14,082 bases of DNA from Nanobdellota archaeon (GTDB taxonomy: Archaea > Nanobdellota > Nanobdellia > Woesearchaeales > JAGLGH01), in assembly GCA_023144115.1 (NCBI GenBank), contig JAGLGH010000221.1, positions 1 through 14,082 of the forward strand, in the 5' to 3' direction. Below, in pieces: positions 1 through 6,699 of the stretch. The position numbers and the translations under genes are program-made. The notes under the pieces were generated by a model. The model saw only the letters and a list, made by a program, of their open reading frames with translations. It was not told the DNA's origin and made no database searches. Every line of letters begins with the position of its first letter. Position 1 is the first letter of the stretch.

Positions 1-248
1 AATCCTTTAAAGTAACCCATTTGGTATTAGTCCTCTCTTACTCATTCTAATTAATTGTTTTAAAAAAATAATAAATTAAAACTCAAGAACTCTAAAAATC
101 AAACCTCAAAATAGCAGGCTGTTAAATAAGCGTCAGGTCAAAAACCTGAAAATTGGTTTTATGAAAACAACTAACTTTAACTTAACAGCTCAAAATTTAG
201 CAAACTTTATATATATTCAAGGAATATGATTGATAAAAGGTAGTATAT
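1..248. other. Left-end intergenic stretch before the serine protease gene
   Basis: No open reading frame with archaeal start signals is visible. The stretch is very A+T rich. It holds a short hairpin, TCAGGT (133-138) / ACCTGA (144-149) with a 5-nt loop, followed by a T-richer stretch. It also holds two near-copies of a C-T-C-A-A-A-A-(TT)-T-A-G-C-A string at 105-116 and around 189-202. GCTGTTAA at 118-125 is the reverse complement of TTAACAGC at 182-189. The last part is the promoter of the protease gene. The hairpin could end transcription of a gene left of the window, but that gene is not seen. Confidence 0.5.
181..214 (+). promoter_or_regulatory. Promoter with CTTAACAGC upstream element and TATA box
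   Basis: The TATA box TTTATATA lies at 206-213, so RNA should begin near 236, giving a leader of about 13 nt before the ATG at 249; a weak AAAGG lies in that leader. CTTAACAGC at 181-189 starts exactly 25 nt upstream of the TATA box. The same nonamer at the same distance precedes the operon at 1474, and TAGCAA just before the TATA box is shared as well. Confidence 0.65.
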
Positions 249-1184
249 ATGGAACAAAAAACAATAAATATTATAATAATATTATTATTAGTAATGCTAT
301 CTTTCAGTGTTTTTGTAGGTGGTAATAGAATAAGTAATAAAGTTGATAATCTGGTAATTAATCTAACTGATAAGATTGAGGGTATATACAATAATGAAGA
401 TTTTTCTAAATCTATTGAAAATATATCTAAATCCATATATATGATTGTAAAACAACCTCTTGATCCACAAGATGGTTTAACTATGGGTAACATTTACACA
501 GATAGTGAAGGCATTGAATGGAGTAAAGGAACTGGTTTTGCCATTACAAATGATGGTTGGTTAGTTACGGCAAAACATGTTGTTGATAATTCTAATGCAA
601 TAATAGTTTTAGATTTTGATGCTAATGGAGTGGAACATCAATATACTATAAAATCTAGGGGTATGGACCCTGTGCATGATATTGCACTCATAAAGATTGA
701 TAAAGAAACAATTCCCGTAAAAATAACAACATCAAATGATTTATTGCCCATTGGTTTCAAAATTGGTTTTATAGGTTTTCCATCAAATGAAGATCAAAGT
801 GCCAAAATAGCTCATGATGGTATAATATCATATGCTAAATTTAAGGGTGAGTTAGGACACCAATTACCTGAATACAATGTTCATGCTTTTGTAAATGGGG
901 GACAAAGTGGGGGCCCTGTTTTTTTAGCAGATACTGGGGAAGTAATTGGAATTATTAGCGCAAGAGCAATAGCTTCAAATTTAGCCCCTGCAAAATATAT
1001 TGATCCATTATCATTTGAAGAAAATGATGCTAGAAGATTACTAGCAGAGATATATAACAGACAAAGTGAGATGTATAATTTATTAAGTAAAGAGGTTTCT
1101 GAGAAAACACAAATGGGAGTTGGTGTCGTAGTAGGATTCAATAAAGAGACTCTCGATAGAGTTATATCAGCTGATAATAAGTAA
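249..1184 (+). CDS. Membrane-anchored trypsin-like serine protease (S1 family, HtrA/DegP-like, no PDZ)
   Basis: A 311-aa endopeptidase predicted to act outside the cell. Residues 7-24 form one hydrophobic segment, fitting a signal anchor with the catalytic domain exported. The chymotrypsin-fold triad can be read: His110 in LVTAKHVV, Asp144 in HDIALIKI, and Ser220 in NGGQSGGPVF, which is the GxSGGP signature with GQ in place of the usual GN. The domain spans about residues 85-240. The remaining ~70 residues are helical and charged and show no obvious PDZ repeat, so it is shorter than typical DegP (about 450 aa). The start follows a TATA box by about 40 nt. It is transcribed alone, with a terminator-like hairpin about 50 nt downstream. 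A role in quality control or processing of surface proteins is inferred; the fold and triad are well supported. Confidence 0.88.
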   Translation: MEQKTINIIIILLLVMLSFSVFVGGNRISNKVDNLVINLTDKIEGIYNNEDFSKSIENISKSIYMIVKQPLDPQDGLTMGNIYTDSEGIEWSKGTGFAITNDGWLVTAKHVVDNSNAIIVLDFDANGVEHQYTIKSRGMDPVHDIALIKIDKETIPVKITTSNDLLPIGFKIGFIGFPSNEDQSAKIAHDGIISYAKFKGELGHQLPEYNVHAFVNGGQSGGPVFLADTGEVIGIISARAIASNLAPAKYIDPLSFEENDARRLLAEIYNRQSEMYNLLSKEVSEKTQMGVGVVVGFNKETLDRVISADNK

Positions 1185-1394
1185 GACATTTCAAATCTCT
1201 TTCGAAGAATTCTTCAAAAACCCAGAAAAAGCGAGAAAAACTTACCATGAATCATATATGGTACATTACCATAAGTTTTTTACTACATCTGCTTTGTTAT
1301 CCCATTTTTTTTAAATTATATCCCCTAAAATCCCTTCTCTTCAAATATCTTTCTCCTAATCTCAACATTGAAGTGAGAATATATCTGACGTTTA
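1185..1394. other. Intergenic stretch with palindrome, hairpins and T-runs
   Basis: No gene is seen here. It contains the perfect 12-nt palindrome GAAGAATTCTTC (1204-1215), the terminator-like hairpin listed separately, and a run of eight T at 1305-1312. Archaeal transcription often ends at T-runs, so the end of the protease transcript probably falls here. Confidence 0.5.
1236..1280 (+). terminator. Probable terminator hairpin after the protease gene
   Basis: AAAAACTTA (1236-1244) pairs with TAAGTTTTT (1272-1280), a 9-bp stem ending in T residues. The loop contains ATGGTA (1258-1263), which can pair either with TACCAT at 1267-1272 or with an identical TACCAT at 1243-1248. Two alternative folds are therefore possible. 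A terminator is the simplest reading; an operator is the alternative. Confidence 0.5.
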
Positions 1395-1470
1395 CTTAAC
1401 AGCCCACAAAATAGCAACTTTTATATACCTTTAAGCTTAAGATATAATTTAATATCTAAAATGTGGTGAT
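1395..1470 (+). promoter_or_regulatory. Promoter, leader and Shine-Dalgarno of the proline-rich operon
   Basis: CTTAACAGC lies at 1395-1403 and the TATA box TTTATATA at 1420-1427, the same 25-nt offset as upstream of the protease. Initiation near 1450 gives a leader of about 24 nt. GGTGAT at 1465-1470 matches the 16S anti-Shine-Dalgarno sequence, only 3 nt before the ATG at 1474. Confidence 0.7.
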
Positions 1471-1473
1471 ATC

Positions 1474-2187
1474 ATGCCTTATGACGAAGATGAAAATCAG
1501 TATGAGATTATGCCTATTCATGAGATAAATGAAATGAAAAAGGAAATAGAATCTCTAAAAAAACAGTATTTGAATAAAGGAGTATCCTCTTCTATCGATA
1601 CACTTAATAATAACATAAAAGATCTTCTGGCTATATTTCGGGAAGCTACAAGCGAGATGCGTGAAGAACAAAAGGTAGTTGATGCATCAAAGAAGAGAAT
1701 CGATGAAGTAAGTTTAAATGTTAATGAGCTTTTTGACCAGAATGCCAAGATAGCAGAAGCTATCATAGCTGTGCATGATCTTAGCAGAGAAATGAAAGAA
1801 ATGATGGATGAAATGGTAAAGAAAAGCGCAGAGCCTGAGCTGGCAACACCTGTGCCAAATATACCTCCTATCCCTACAAATGTGCCCCCAATTCCTGCAA
1901 ATATACCTCCTCTTCCTGCAGTTGCTGCAGAGCCTGAAATGCCTATGGCTCCTCCTATAGTTCCAAGACCTCCTCAGCCACCGCAAGGATTAGGCAGACC
2001 TCTGCCAGGCACAATACCTCCACCTAGGATGCCACCCCCTCCTCAGCCACCACCTCAGAGACCTATGCCAGGTTCAGAGGATATTGGCTTTCTTCCGCCA
2101 ACACCCCCTCCAAGAAGAGCAAGGGCTCCTCCACCACCATTAGGTATTCCTCTTCCAAAGAAAAAGAAAAAAGGACTTTTTGTATAA
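1474..2187 (+). CDS. Coiled-coil protein with long proline-rich tail and basic C-terminus
   Basis: I do not recognise this 237-aa protein as a member of a named family. Residues 15-117 are highly charged and helical with heptad-like spacing, so probably a coiled coil. Residues 121-230 hold 46 prolines. They begin with three tandem heptapeptides of the form N-[IV]-P-P-[IL]-P-[TA] (129-149), followed by PPP and PPPP runs. The protein ends in KKKKKGLFV. There is no signal peptide or membrane segment, so it is probably cytoplasmic. Such tails usually form extended PPII helices that bind SH3-, WW- or EVH1-like partners, and PPP runs slow ribosomes and need aIF5A; both points are family knowledge, not shown here. 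The start is supported by GGTGAT just upstream. It forms an operon with the next gene, 3 nt away, so a complex or shared scaffold is plausible. Confidence 0.8.
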   Translation: MPYDEDENQYEIMPIHEINEMKKEIESLKKQYLNKGVSSSIDTLNNNIKDLLAIFREATSEMREEQKVVDASKKRIDEVSLNVNELFDQNAKIAEAIIAVHDLSREMKEMMDEMVKKSAEPELATPVPNIPPIPTNVPPIPANIPPLPAVAAEPEMPMAPPIVPRPPQPPQGLGRPLPGTIPPPRMPPPPQPPPQRPMPGSEDIGFLPPTPPPRRARAPPPPLGIPLPKKKKKGLFV

Positions 2188-2190
2188 AGA

Positions 2191-2817
2191 ATGACAGTTG
2201 CAATTCTGGACAGACATAATTTAAGATTAGTTGATTATTTAGCAAGAGCTCATAAGAGGATAAGTAATTCTGAAAAAACTTATAGCAATCTTAATCAGAA
2301 GATAAAACAAATCAAGGATCTGGGTGAAGATAAATCTGTAAAGATTCCAGCCCAAAAGCGGAAACTTGAAGTAGCATTGAATGATCTTAGGAAAGCTATG
2401 ATTGAAGTCATAGAAGCAGAAAAGACAATGAAGTTCATGCGCAGCACAAAAAGCGCAGAAGAGATTGCAATTGAAAAAAAGATTCTTGGCATGGAAGCAA
2501 AACTTAATGATTATCTGCAATACAGAGAAAAAAGGCTGAAGAAGTTTGAAGAACTTGAAAAGAAAATAGCTGCTGAGCAGCCAAAGGCAAATCTTCTTGC
2601 TCCTCCCAAACCAGTTCCTGAGAGTAAATTACCTGCAAAAAATCCTGAAGCAAAAGCTGGAATTGGGCTTCTTGCAGATATTAAAAAAACTGTAGTCAGG
2701 TTAAATAATACCATTCAAGTTCTTAAGAAAGATAAACAATATCCTAAAGCAAAACTTGCAGAATTAGAAAATAAACTTAATAAATACATTAAAAGGGTTA
2801 AGGATTTAGGTGGGTAA
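2191..2817 (+). CDS. Coiled-coil protein, operon partner of the proline-rich protein
   Basis: A 208-aa, lysine/glutamate-rich, almost entirely helical protein that I cannot place in a known family. Two coiled-coil stretches (about residues 18-130 and 160-205) are separated by a proline/alanine-rich linker (about 131-155, with LLAPPKPVPESKLPAK). There is no cysteine, signal peptide or membrane segment. The ATG follows the upstream stop codon by 3 nt with only a weak AAAGA before it, so translation is probably coupled. With its partner it looks like a structural or scaffolding pair. Its last codons overlap one arm of an inverted repeat shared with the convergent histone-fold gene, whose stop codon lies only 5 nt beyond its own. 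Confidence 0.75.
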   Translation: MTVAILDRHNLRLVDYLARAHKRISNSEKTYSNLNQKIKQIKDLGEDKSVKIPAQKRKLEVALNDLRKAMIEVIEAEKTMKFMRSTKSAEEIAIEKKILGMEAKLNDYLQYREKRLKKFEELEKKIAAEQPKANLLAPPKPVPESKLPAKNPEAKAGIGLLADIKKTVVRLNNTIQVLKKDKQYPKAKLAELENKLNKYIKRVKDLGG

Positions 2818-2834
2818 GTTTTTTATAAATCCTT
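2800..2834. repeat. Inverted repeat at convergent gene ends
   Basis: AAGGATTTA (2800-2808) and TAAATCCTT (2826-2834) are perfect 9-nt inverted arms around a 17-nt loop that includes TTTTTT. Each arm encodes Lys-Asp-Leu near the C-terminus of its gene. It could act as a two-way terminator, or be a coincidence of the shared KDL codons. Confidence 0.45.
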
Positions 2835-2993
2835 TGCCATGACAGTCTTTCTGCCATTTCCTTCTGCACGCCTGCATGCTTCTTTTATAAGCTGCAAAAC
2901 TTTCTCATTGAGAGCCTCGCTGAATTCTGCTGCAACACTAAATCCTGCTGCTATATCTTTTATCTTGGCTTTTACTATGATTCCTTCTGACAT
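2823..2993 (-). CDS. Minimal histone-fold protein with truncated alpha3
   Basis: A 56-aa DNA-associated protein candidate. It starts MSEGIIVKAKIKDIAAGF, continues through an amphipathic helix with KVLQLIKEACRRAE, and ends NGRKTVMAKDL. That ending matches the conserved alpha2-loop-alpha3 signature of archaeal histones (HAGRKTIKAEDI in HMfB-type proteins), but it stops at the Asp-Leu, so most of helix alpha3 is missing. It fits the short DUF1931-like / alpha3-truncated histone variants known from archaea and bacteria. Expression signals are good: GAGGTG at 3006-3001, 7 nt before the ATG, and a TATA box at 3047-3040, implying a leader of about 25 nt. It is probably a dimeric or tetrameric chromatin protein; whether it wraps or bridges DNA cannot be read here. 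Confidence 0.85.
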   Translation of the reverse strand: MSEGIIVKAKIKDIAAGFSVAAEFSEALNEKVLQLIKEACRRAEGNGRKTVMAKDL

Positions 2994-3000
2994 ATTACTG

Positions 3001-3050
3001 CACCTCTTAAAGTTATTAATATGGTCTGGAGTTTATTGATATTTAAATCT
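3001..3050 (-). promoter_or_regulatory. Promoter and Shine-Dalgarno of the histone-fold gene
   Basis: On the minus strand TTTAAATA (3047-3040) is the TATA box. Initiation is expected near 3018, and GAGGTG (3006-3001) is a near-perfect Shine-Dalgarno. It lies just downstream of the lipoprotein stop codon, so the histone gene is transcribed independently. Confidence 0.7.
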
Positions 3051-3065
3051 TTCTGCTAAATTCAA

Positions 3066-3494
3066 TCAATGCAGTTGTAAAAAATCCAAATCCTTTATCA
3101 TCAGATATACCTGATTAGAAGTAGTATTAGGATTGCAGAAGTCTTCTTCTATTGTGATTGTTCCTAATCTGTATTGAATTATAGCAAGCCCCTCTTCTCT
3201 ATTTGATATGTTGCAGCTTTCGTTTCTTGCATAAAGCCCTAATTGAAGCCCGAACTTATTGATTATTGCAGTTATATTCTGCGCAAGCTCGTCAGATCCA
3301 GCAGTGTATTCATCATCAGATTGAGCTATTTTAAAATTTATCTTATAGCTTTTCTCAAAGATTCCCTCATCCCAATCTGTTATGTTTGTTGATTCATGAA
3401 ATTCCATGTATTCAAGTTCTGCAGCATCAAATCTATATGCGCATCCAGATATGACTATCAATAATATAGCTGCGATTGGGAAAAATCTGGTCAT
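3066..3494 (-). CDS. Lipobox-containing surface lipoprotein
   Basis: A 142-aa protein of unknown function. The start chosen is the ATG at 3494, because it lies 27 nt from the centre of the TATA box at 3524-3517, the spacing seen at the leaderless starts in this window. In-frame ATGs at 3512 and 3500 would add 6 or 2 residues. From 3494 the sequence begins MTRFFPIAAILLIVISGC: a basic n-region, a hydrophobic core and an I-S-G-C lipobox, so Cys18 would be the lipidated residue. The mature part is acidic with five N-x-S/T sequons and two further cysteines (Cys94 and Cys120) that could form a disulfide. Lgt and a thioredoxin-fold protein encoded about 7 kb to the right are plausible maturation factors. 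No known domain is recognised in the mature part. Confidence 0.8.
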   Translation of the reverse strand: MTRFFPIAAILLIVISGCAYRFDAAELEYMEFHESTNITDWDEGIFEKSYKINFKIAQSDDEYTAGSDELAQNITAIINKFGLQLGLYARNESCNISNREEGLAIIQYRLGTITIEEDFCNPNTTSNQVYLMIKDLDFLQLH

Positions 3495-3516
3495 AATCAT
3501 AGTATAGCCCATTTTT

Positions 3517-3580
3517 TATTTAAATCTTTTGAAAAAAAGGTTACTACCTGAAACTTTTTTATAACAAAACTTATTTATAC
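3517..3580. promoter_or_regulatory. Divergent promoter region: lipoprotein (minus) and M50 protease (plus)
   Basis: On the minus strand TTTAAATA (3524-3517) is 27 nt from the lipoprotein ATG at 3494. On the plus strand TTATTTATAC (3571-3580) is about 27 nt from the M50 ATG at 3603. Both transcripts should be leaderless. Confidence 0.65.
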
Positions 3581-3602
3581 TATCTCATTCTTCATCGCTG
3601 TT

Positions 3603-4220
3603 ATGTATTATGATAAGCAACATTACAGGTCAATCAGGCTCGGTCCTGTATCCACAAGTAAGATTGAACTTAGGGATCTGCTAAAAGCATGGGCTGCAAT
3701 CTCTTTTGCATTTGCTATACTTTTCAGTGGTGGGTTGTCATTTGGACCTGAATTTGCCATGGCTTTTATTATAAGCTGTCTTACAGTAGGAGTTGGATTC
3801 ATATTTCATGAGATGGGTCATAAATTTGTTGCTCAGCATTATGGATGTTTTGCAGAGTTCAGGTCTGATGACAGGATGCTAATATTTGCAATACTTCTCA
3901 GCTTTCTTGGTTTTATTATCGCTGCGCCTGGAGCAGTCATGATCAGCGGGCCAGTTGGGAGGATGAGAAATGGCAAGATATCAGCAGCAGGACCTGCTGT
4001 AAATTTCGCACTTGCATTGGTCTTCCTGGCATGCATAATTCTGTTAGGCAAGAACATGCTTTTTGACTATGGCTTTAGGATAAATGCGCTCTTAGGAGTT
4101 TTCAATCTTATACCAATTGGGATATTTGATGGAAAAAAAGTACTTCATTGGGATAAATCAGTTTATGCCTTTATGGTCGCTGTTGGATTGGCACTTATTG
4201 TGCTGCAGGGCTTTGTCTAA
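3603..4220 (+). CDS. M50-family (site-2 protease) intramembrane zinc metalloprotease
   Basis: A 205-aa polytopic membrane protein. HEMGH at residues 69-73 is the HExxH zinc motif (ligands His69 and His73, catalytic Glu70), inside a hydrophobic helix. The second signature, NLIPIGIFDG at 168-177, supplies the third ligand, Asp176, like the NPxPxxxLDG motif of S2P-type proteases. About five or six hydrophobic segments surround these, starting near residue 28. There is no PDZ or CBS domain, so it is a minimal M50 core. Such enzymes cut membrane-embedded substrates, often releasing regulators or clearing signal peptides. The substrate here is unknown; the divergent lipoprotein and the secreted protease are neighbours only. 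The ATG lies 27 nt after a TATA box, so the mRNA is probably leaderless. Confidence 0.88.
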   Translation: MYYDKQHYRSIRLGPVSTSKIELRDLLKAWAAISFAFAILFSGGLSFGPEFAMAFIISCLTVGVGFIFHEMGHKFVAQHYGCFAEFRSDDRMLIFAILLSFLGFIIAAPGAVMISGPVGRMRNGKISAAGPAVNFALALVFLACIILLGKNMLFDYGFRINALLGVFNLIPIGIFDGKKVLHWDKSVYAFMVAVGLALIVLQGFV

Positions 4221-4278
4221 TAATTAATAGAAATCTATATCACAAAATATCAATGCGATATGGTTTGTTAATTCAGTT

Positions 4279-4321
4279 TGCCTTTTATAAGTAGTCACAA
4301 TACCTTAAGTTTATAAAGGCA
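4279..4321 (+). promoter_or_regulatory. Promoter of the 4341 gene with inverted repeat over the TATA box
   Basis: The TATA box TTTATAAA lies at 4310-4317, 27 nt before the ATG at 4341. TGCCTTT (4279-4285) and AAAGGCA (4315-4321) form a 7-nt dyad whose inner flanks also nearly match, TATAA against TTATA with one bulged T. The right arm overlaps the TATA box, so a bound dimer would block TBP. Confidence 0.5.
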
Positions 4322-4340
4322 TGAATATTCTCTAAATATC

Positions 4341-4757
4341 ATGAATCTCGTTCAATTGTATAAGAATAGAAAAAAAGCTAATAGATTAGCAAGAGAAGAA
4401 GAAGAGAAATCAAAAAAAGAGGCAGAATTTAAAGCAGAAGAAGAAAAGCAACTAAATAAAATATATCAGGATGCTCTTGATAATATTATGCTATACCCTG
4501 GCAGTATAAAAGAATATGAAGAATTTAAGGGTTATGAACCTGGAAGTATAATTACTTGTGAAACTGGTTCTACAGAACAAGATATTCTTATAAGAAAAAA
4601 TATTAGTGGACATATGTATATTAACAATAATGATATTCAATTAAGAAATAAATTAATTGATGATAGTCTGGAAGCTATTGTTCATTCTAGCCCCTTTTAT
4701 TATCCAAATGATCCCTATCTTGCGTATTCTGGCTTACCTGTAAAAAAAGCAGAATAA
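4341..4757 (+). CDS. Small charged hypothetical protein
   Basis: A 138-aa protein I do not recognise. Residues 8-45 are a run of Lys, Arg and Glu likely to form a single charged helix or coiled coil. The C-terminal ~90 residues are mixed, with aromatic and asparagine-rich patches (HMYINNND, SSPFYYPNDPYLAY) and one cysteine at residue 73. No signal peptide, membrane segment or catalytic motif is seen. The ATG follows a TATA box by 27 nt, so a leaderless single-gene transcript is likely. Codon choice looks more A+T biased (tta, aat, ata) than in the glycogen synthase that follows; this is a visual impression only. Confidence 0.65.
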   Translation: MNLVQLYKNRKKANRLAREEEEKSKKEAEFKAEEEKQLNKIYQDALDNIMLYPGSIKEYEEFKGYEPGSIITCETGSTEQDILIRKNISGHMYINNNDIQLRNKLIDDSLEAIVHSSPFYYPNDPYLAYSGLPVKKAE

Positions 4758-4797
4758 TTTGTTCTGTTTCATTAGATACGACTAAACAGTAGCACAC

Positions 4798-4810
4798 AAA
4801 TATATTTATA
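4798..4810 (+). promoter_or_regulatory. TATA box of the glycogen synthase gene
   Basis: The AAATATATTTATA string ends in TTTATA at 4805-4810, centred about 27 nt before the ATG at 4834. This predicts a leaderless mRNA; no Shine-Dalgarno is present. Confidence 0.65.
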
Positions 4811-4833
4811 GTAGTAAATCCTCTTACACAATT

Positions 4834-6648
4834 ATGACTTTAACTAAGGCTGATATTGTTTTTGAGGTTTCTTTTGAAGTCTGCAACAAGGTAGGCGGGA
4901 TATATACTGTTGTGACATCAAAGGCAGCAATACTGGAACAATATTATCATCAGGGATATTTTCTTATAGGTCCTTATTTTGCTCAGCAGGCATTGGGTGA
5001 ATTTGAGGAAAAGCTTCCTGAAAAAAATCTGAAAAAAGCATTTGACGAACTTAAGCAAGAGGAAGGCATAATCTGCCATTATGGCAAATGGCTGATAAAG
5101 GGAGAGCCAGATGTCATACTTATTGATTTTCAGAATTATATGCATAAGGCAAATGATATAAAAAGAGAACTGTGGGAGCAATTCAAAGTGGATTCACTCC
5201 GTTCAGGATATGATTTTGATGAGCCTGTTGTCTGGAGTTATGTTACAGGTAAGCTTATTGAGAAGATTGCAAAGTATGAGAAAAAGAAGAGATGTGTTGC
5301 TCATTTTCATGAATGGCTTAGCGGTGCAGGGCTTCTATATCTCAAATCACGCAAAGTTCCCATAGCGACGGTTTTCCAGACCCATGCGACAATTCTTGGG
5401 CGGACTCTGGCATCAAGCGATGTGGACATATATGCTCTGGATGAAAAAGGCGAATGCTGCACAATGGAAAATCTTGATCCGATAGAATCAGCTTATCAGT
5501 ATAATCTGGAATCAAAATATCTCCTCGAACGCAGAAGTGCAGAGCTTTCTGATGTTTTCACAACAGTAAGCGAGATTACCAGTATGGAAGCAGAATTCCT
5601 GCTTGGTAAAAAACCTGAGATTCTTCTTCCTAATGGTCTTGATATTGATAAATTCCCCACTTTTGAAGAGCTTTCAATAAAGCATAAGATGCATAGGGAT
5701 AAAATAAGATCATTTTGCCTTTCTTATTTCTTTCCTAATTATAGTTTTGATCTTAAACAAAGCCTTTTTTATTTTCTTGCAGGAAGATATGAATTCCATG
5801 ATAAAGGCATTGACATATATATCAGGGCCCTGGGAAAACTGAATCAGAAGCTTAAAGCCAAAAAGAACGGCAAGACAATCATAGCATTTATTTGGGTACC
5901 TGCAGGAATAAGGGGAATAAAGCAGGATATACTTGAAAACCAGGTTCATTACAGAGATATCAATGACAGCCTGAATGAAAATATAGAAAATATCAAAAGA
6001 GATATAGGCTATGCTATATTTTCTGGCAAGGATCTGAATAGGACTCCTATTTTTGAGAATGAATTCATAATGGAACTTAAACGGAAGCTGATGAAGTTTA
6101 AGAAAAAAGGCCTTCCCCCTGTATCAACCCATAATCTCAATGATGAAAATGATATTATATTAAGGTCTCTGAGAGAAGCTGGACTTAATAACAATGAAGA
6201 CGATAAAGTCAAGGTCATATTCTATCCTATATATCTTAGCGGAGCTGATGGTTTGCTTGATCTGAATTATTATGAATCCATGCAAGGATCGCATCTGGGA
6301 ATATTTCCCTCCTACTATGAGCCTTGGGGTTATACCCCTCTTGAAGCAGGAGCATTGGGTGTGTCATCTGTGACAACAGATCTTGCAGGTTTTGGGAGGT
6401 ATATCCAGAAATATTCTGAAAGAGAGAAGAATAGGGGCATATTTGTCTTGAGAAGATTTGGAGTGCCTGATGAGGATGTTGTCAGGGATCTGTCTCATAT
6501 AATGTTCAAGTTTGCCAACCTTACGCATAATAATAGGGTAGTTAATAAGATTCAGGCGAGAAAACTTGCAAAACTTGCTGATTGGAGAATAATGGGCAAG
6601 AATTATGTCCTTGCGCATAACATGGCTATAGAAAAAGTATTTAAATGA
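4834..6648 (+). CDS. Glycogen synthase of the eukaryotic-type GT3 family
   Basis: A 604-aa cytoplasmic glycosyltransferase that adds glucosyl units from a nucleotide sugar to a growing alpha-1,4-glucan. The match is to the animal/fungal GT3 type rather than bacterial GlgA (GT5). Matching landmarks are EVCNKVGGIYTVV (15-27; sugar-nucleotide loop), AHFHEWLSGAGLLYL (156-170), TVFQTHATILGR (179-190), AGRYEFHDKGIDIYI (316-330) and FPSYYEPWGYTPLEAG (491-506). The last holds the E-x7-E pair (Glu496, Glu504). It is shorter than human GYS (about 737 aa): the phosphorylated N- and C-terminal tails are absent. In the region equivalent to the glucose-6-phosphate-sensing arginine cluster (about 566-580), only Arg568 and Arg576 remain, so that allosteric control is probably lacking. 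The next gene encodes a possible sensor-regulator with its own promoter. Confidence 0.93.
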   Translation: MTLTKADIVFEVSFEVCNKVGGIYTVVTSKAAILEQYYHQGYFLIGPYFAQQALGEFEEKLPEKNLKKAFDELKQEEGIICHYGKWLIKGEPDVILIDFQNYMHKANDIKRELWEQFKVDSLRSGYDFDEPVVWSYVTGKLIEKIAKYEKKKRCVAHFHEWLSGAGLLYLKSRKVPIATVFQTHATILGRTLASSDVDIYALDEKGECCTMENLDPIESAYQYNLESKYLLERRSAELSDVFTTVSEITSMEAEFLLGKKPEILLPNGLDIDKFPTFEELSIKHKMHRDKIRSFCLSYFFPNYSFDLKQSLFYFLAGRYEFHDKGIDIYIRALGKLNQKLKAKKNGKTIIAFIWVPAGIRGIKQDILENQVHYRDINDSLNENIENIKRDIGYAIFSGKDLNRTPIFENEFIMELKRKLMKFKKKGLPPVSTHNLNDENDIILRSLREAGLNNNEDDKVKVIFYPIYLSGADGLLDLNYYESMQGSHLGIFPSYYEPWGYTPLEAGALGVSSVTTDLAGFGRYIQKYSEREKNRGIFVLRRFGVPDEDVVRDLSHIMFKFANLTHNNRVVNKIQARKLAKLADWRIMGKNYVLAHNMAIEKVFK

Positions 6649-6668
6649 TTTAATTTCTAAACACAGCC

Positions 6669-6676
6669 TTTAATAA
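6669..6676 (+). promoter_or_regulatory. TATA box of the CARF-like regulator gene
   Basis: TTTAATAA is centred about 27 nt before the ATG at 6700. This favours that ATG over an in-frame TTG at 6682, and gives the regulator its own leaderless transcript. Confidence 0.55.
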
Positions 6677-6699
6677 CTTGATTGATTTTTGATTATTTG

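Noticed and set aside
881..1189. Minus-strand open frame over the 3' half of the protease gene
   Set aside because: It is antisense to the catalytic serine region of an intact protease and has no promoter of its own.
2839..3039. Plus-strand open frame of 66 codons
   Set aside because: It is the antisense shadow of the histone-fold gene, which has a clear Shine-Dalgarno, TATA box and recognisable protein motif on the minus strand.
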